From Tropicimonas marinistellae (GTDB taxonomy: Bacteria > Pseudomonadota > Alphaproteobacteria > Rhodobacterales > Rhodobacteraceae), in contig NZ_LNCI01000023.1 in the NCBI RefSeq assembly GCF_001509585.1, positions 1 to 35,047 on the forward strand: 35,047 bases of DNA. Direction: 5' to 3'. How positions within the stretch are numbered: position 1 is the first letter of the stretch; the number at the start of each line of letters is the position of its first letter. A model generated the notes under the pieces. That model had not been told where the DNA came from. It saw only the letters and a list, made by a program, of their open reading frames with translations, and searched no databases. The position numbers and the translations under genes are program-made. Of this stretch, positions 32,452-35,047 are shown piece by piece.

Positions 32452-33345
32452 TTGGCAGATTACGACCGACCCCACGTTAACATCGAGCGGCTCTTAACAC
32501 CGCATTCCTACACAGCTCATAAACCCTCGGGCGGGCGCACAAATGCCCGTAATCGCGCACAACACGGTACACGACTAAGCGATGGACTGGTCGCCTCATT
32601 CAATGCCGCAGAAGAACGGCGCCCATCCGCAGAGGAACACCCGCCAGGCATTGAGCCCAGTGAAGGCACCTTTGTTACTATCGAACTAAGTCCTTCGGCG
32701 CGCGAACTCGATATCGAAAAGCCCGACCGTGGCATTCGGCAAAGCGCTGCCGGAGAAGATCAAAATCGCCGGACGATGGTCCTTCATCTCGAAGATCAAT
32801 CTGCCCGAGATTACCTTGTTGAACGGGTGGATCGCTACCGTTCTGCCCCTCTGACTGTTGCTGGCAAGCCACCTCTCGCCAGTGAAATGGAACCGATAGA
32901 GGATTTTCTACCAACGCAACTTCTCGATGTTTGGCGAGAAGACCCAGCCGCACTGCCCCAAGAAGGAAGCGCGCAGGTCTGGTGGGGGCTTTGGTGTTGG
33001 GAAGACTTTACGGATGAAGTAACAGATGTTGCTGTCGCACTCGGGATGCAGGTCGCTCCGCAAGACCGGTGGAGCACCTTCCCAGACATTCGGATCGTTC
33101 CTGTCTATGCAACCCGAACGCAGGTTCAGGCGATGCTCGATATTGGTCGCCCTGGACTGGCCGAGATCGGCTTTGCCACTGATGACCCCGCCATACTCGT
33201 GAATCTCTCTGGTGAAGAACAAGATGGGCTCGTCGATGACCTCGCAGACCGAATTCAGTGGCCCGGAGCAGACGTGCCAGCAGTTTGTCTTCTCGATACC
33301 GGGGTCAATCGAGGTCATCCCTTGATTGAACCTTCACTGCCTTGA
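32452..33345 (+). pseudogene. Subtilisin-like (S8) protease, N-terminal part, frameshifted
   Basis: These 297 codons are the 5' part of a subtilase gene. A variable N-terminal region (1-100) and a prodomain-like or partner-binding region (about 105-260, with LLDVWREDPAALPQEGSAQV) lead to the Asp box VPAVCLLDTGVNRGHP, in which Asp282 is the first catalytic residue. The frame then stops 15 codons later because of a 20-bp tandem duplication (33320-33359). Removing one copy joins this part to the following frame as HPLIEPSL-APEDVQ, giving a continuous protein of about 850 residues. The start is probably TTG 32452, 15 bp after the ATPase stop; an in-frame stop lies just upstream and no ATG is near. 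There is no signal peptide, so it acts inside the cell. Confidence 0.85.
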
Positions 33346-33359
33346 TTGAACCTTCACTG
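33320..33359 (+). repeat. Perfect 20-bp tandem duplication splitting the S8 protease gene
   Basis: The unit ccttgattgaaccttcactg occurs twice head to tail with no mismatch. Twenty is not a multiple of three, so the second copy shifts the frame and brings a TGA into frame right after the first copy. One copy alone restores the reading frame through the catalytic His region. Confidence 0.97.
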
Positions 33360-35024
33360 GCACCGGAAGATGTGCAGGCGCTCGTAGAAGACTGGCAAGG
33401 CGATGACCATTACCCGGGCCAGATTGGTCACGGCACGCCAATGGCTGGGCTTGCATTGCACGGGGATTTGACAGGCCCACTCGCTGATCAATCAACGCCA
33501 GTTCTACGTCACCGTCTGGAGAGTGTAAAATTCCTACCGCCAACACCAAGGGCTGATGATGATCCAGCCAACTACGGAGCGATCACTCAAGCTGCAGTCG
33601 CTTCGGCAGAGGAGCGGCAGCCAGAACGACGACGCATAGTGTGCTCTGCCACAACCAATGATCGTCGGCGCGGAGATCGTCCGACACGCTGGAGTGCCGC
33701 TATTGATGAGATCGCGGCGGGCGTTGACGCGGCCGAAGGCGAAGAACCGCCCCGCCGTCTCTTTGTTCAATCCATCGGAAACATCGGCCATGACAATGAT
33801 TGGTCGAGTATTGAGGATGCCACGCGCCATGCTGGAGAAGACCCGGCGCAGGCCTGGAATGCTCTTACAATTGGCGGGGTCACACTCAAGAACGAGATCG
33901 ATCCTCACGACCAAGGAGCCTGGTTTCCGTGCGCTGATGTCGGCGAACTCAGCCCTTACTCAAGAACTTCTTGTGATTGGCCCAACGGCACGACACCGGT
34001 GAAACCAGAGCTCGTCTTTGAGGCCGGGAACCGTGCGGTGTCCGCCTTCCAAGACCAGGTTTCAGATGCGATGCCCTCACTGTCTCTCGTCTCCACTGGC
34101 AAGGGTGGGGTTGGCGATGCCCTCGTACCGTTTCACGCAACCAGCGCAGCGACAGATCAAGCCGCTAGAATGGCTGCGCAAATCTCTGCAGAGCATCCAG
34201 ACTTTTGGCCTGAAACGGTGCGGGCGCTGATGGTACACAGTGCGCGCTGGACAAACCCGATGATGACTGAAGTCACCAATGCCAGCGGCATGACTGGGCG
34301 GAGTGCGTTGCGCCGAAAATTCGGCTACGGGCAACCTGACTTGCCGCGTGCGCTTGCGTCTGCGTCCAACGATCTTGCGCTCTTCTCGCAGGCTTTCATT
34401 CAGCCTTATGATCGACCCGACATTAGCAGGCGCGACCCAAATCAACGCGTGGGGCGCATCACATATGGAAATGCCCACTACTATGATTTCCCCTGGCCCA
34501 CTCAGATCCTTGAACAACTGGAGAATTGCCCGGTCAAGTTAAGGATCACACTGTCATACTTTGTGGAGCCCTACCCCTTGAAAGGGTCCATGCTCGATCC
34601 AGCGCGCTACAGGTCATTCGGTCTCCGTTTTGATCTAAAGCGCCGACGTGAAACCGAAAGAGAGTTCCAAAGCCGCTTCAACTCCGAGATGGGTGACCGG
34701 TCGGGCGTCGGTGAAGGAGATCCTGATTGGGATTTTGGACCCAAATCTGTCTCAGCCGGATCGCTTCATTGCGACACCTGGACCGGAACTGCGGTGGAGC
34801 TTGCTTCTCGAGATCAGTTGGCCATCTATCCCGTCATGGGATGGTGGCGAGACCGGCCAAGTCAGAATAGGTACTTGGATAAGGCCCGGTATGCGCTGGT
34901 TGTCACTTTGGAAGCGCCAGAGGCAGGGGTCGACCTGCAAGCCCATGTTGCTGCGACGGTAGATGCCATGATTGCGGCAAGAGTTGCCGCTCAGACTTAT
35001 GTCCCTATTGATGTTCAAACGTGA
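33342..35024 (+). pseudogene. Subtilisin-like (S8) protease, C-terminal part, frameshifted
   Basis: This frame carries the rest of the S8 catalytic domain and the C-terminal region. Visible are the His box GHGTPMAGLALHG (His30 of this frame), the oxyanion Asn in FVQSIGNIGHD (Asn147) and the Ser box FHATSAATDQAARMAA (Ser268). A C-terminal beta-rich domain follows (about 360-560, with VKLRITLSYFVEPYPLKGS and YALVVTLEAPE). With Asp282 of the preceding frame the triad is complete, so the protein was catalytic before the duplication. Any translation from the TTG at 33342 would lack the Asp box and be inactive as a protease. It ends 23 bp before the window edge. Confidence 0.85.
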
Positions 35025-35047
35025 TCCTCGACGCCTCGCTCCACGCC

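Noticed and set aside
33320-33359. Programmed ribosomal frameshift in the S8 gene
   Set aside because: No slippery heptamer or following stem is seen, and the exact 20-bp duplication explains the frame change fully.

Overview
The window reads as chromosomal DNA of a high-G+C alphaproteobacterium, most likely a marine Rhodobacteraceae/Roseobacter-type organism. I infer this from base composition, the gene families present (TRAP-type DctP protein, DUF3604 proteins, di-haem cytochrome c with a sorbosone-dehydrogenase-like protein) and decayed short repeats in many intergenic stretches. It looks like an accessory, rearranged region. Its genes are small unrelated units separated by degraded DNA, integrase copies, an IS21 remnant and a broken tRNA.

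Layout. 1-2072: a predicted periplasmic glucose/sorbosone-type dehydrogenase followed by a di-haem cytochrome c with a 4-bp overlap (minus strand). 2415-3047: a small tyrosine recombinase. 3363-6995: a tightly packed minus-strand set comprising a K+-channel-like protein, an AI-2E/PerM-family permease, an HlyD-type adaptor and a DUF2955-like membrane protein. 7121-11818: a secreted arylsulfatase, an AraC-type regulator and a divergent secreted DUF3604 protein. 11819-13186: degraded DNA with an istB (IS21) remnant and the 3' half of an initiator-tRNA-like sequence. 13187-18276: a secreted HExxH protein, a CadC-like membrane regulator, an orphan DctP-type binding protein and a large TPR protein. 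18652-19956: a small lipoprotein and a hemerythrin-like protein. 20288-28868: the core of the window, with two Crp/Fnr-type regulators, three further full-length DUF3604 genes and one DUF3604 gene truncated by a decayed integrase fragment. 29050-31205: a possible small membrane protein, a secreted NHL beta-propeller protein and a decayed RND adaptor fragment. 31441-35024: an AAA+ ATPase followed by a subtilisin-like (S8) protease gene split by a perfect 20-bp tandem duplication.

Main biological theme. Four complete and one truncated DUF3604 paralogues lie within 19 kb. All carry signal peptides and conserved HxH, (T/A)DH, GFEWTS, HRN, H(N/G)GN and D(S/A/T)H motifs resembling a PHP-type metallohydrolase site. 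Three of the four complete copies have their own divergently transcribed regulator (one AraC, two Crp/Fnr). The fourth lies behind the integrase scar. With the arylsulfatase next to the first copy, this suggests a periplasmic ester-cleaving repertoire in which each enzyme is switched separately. The substrate cannot be read from sequence. The second theme is the AAA+/subtilase pair at the right end, which has lower G+C in the stretch I counted and is interrupted by an apparently recent duplication.
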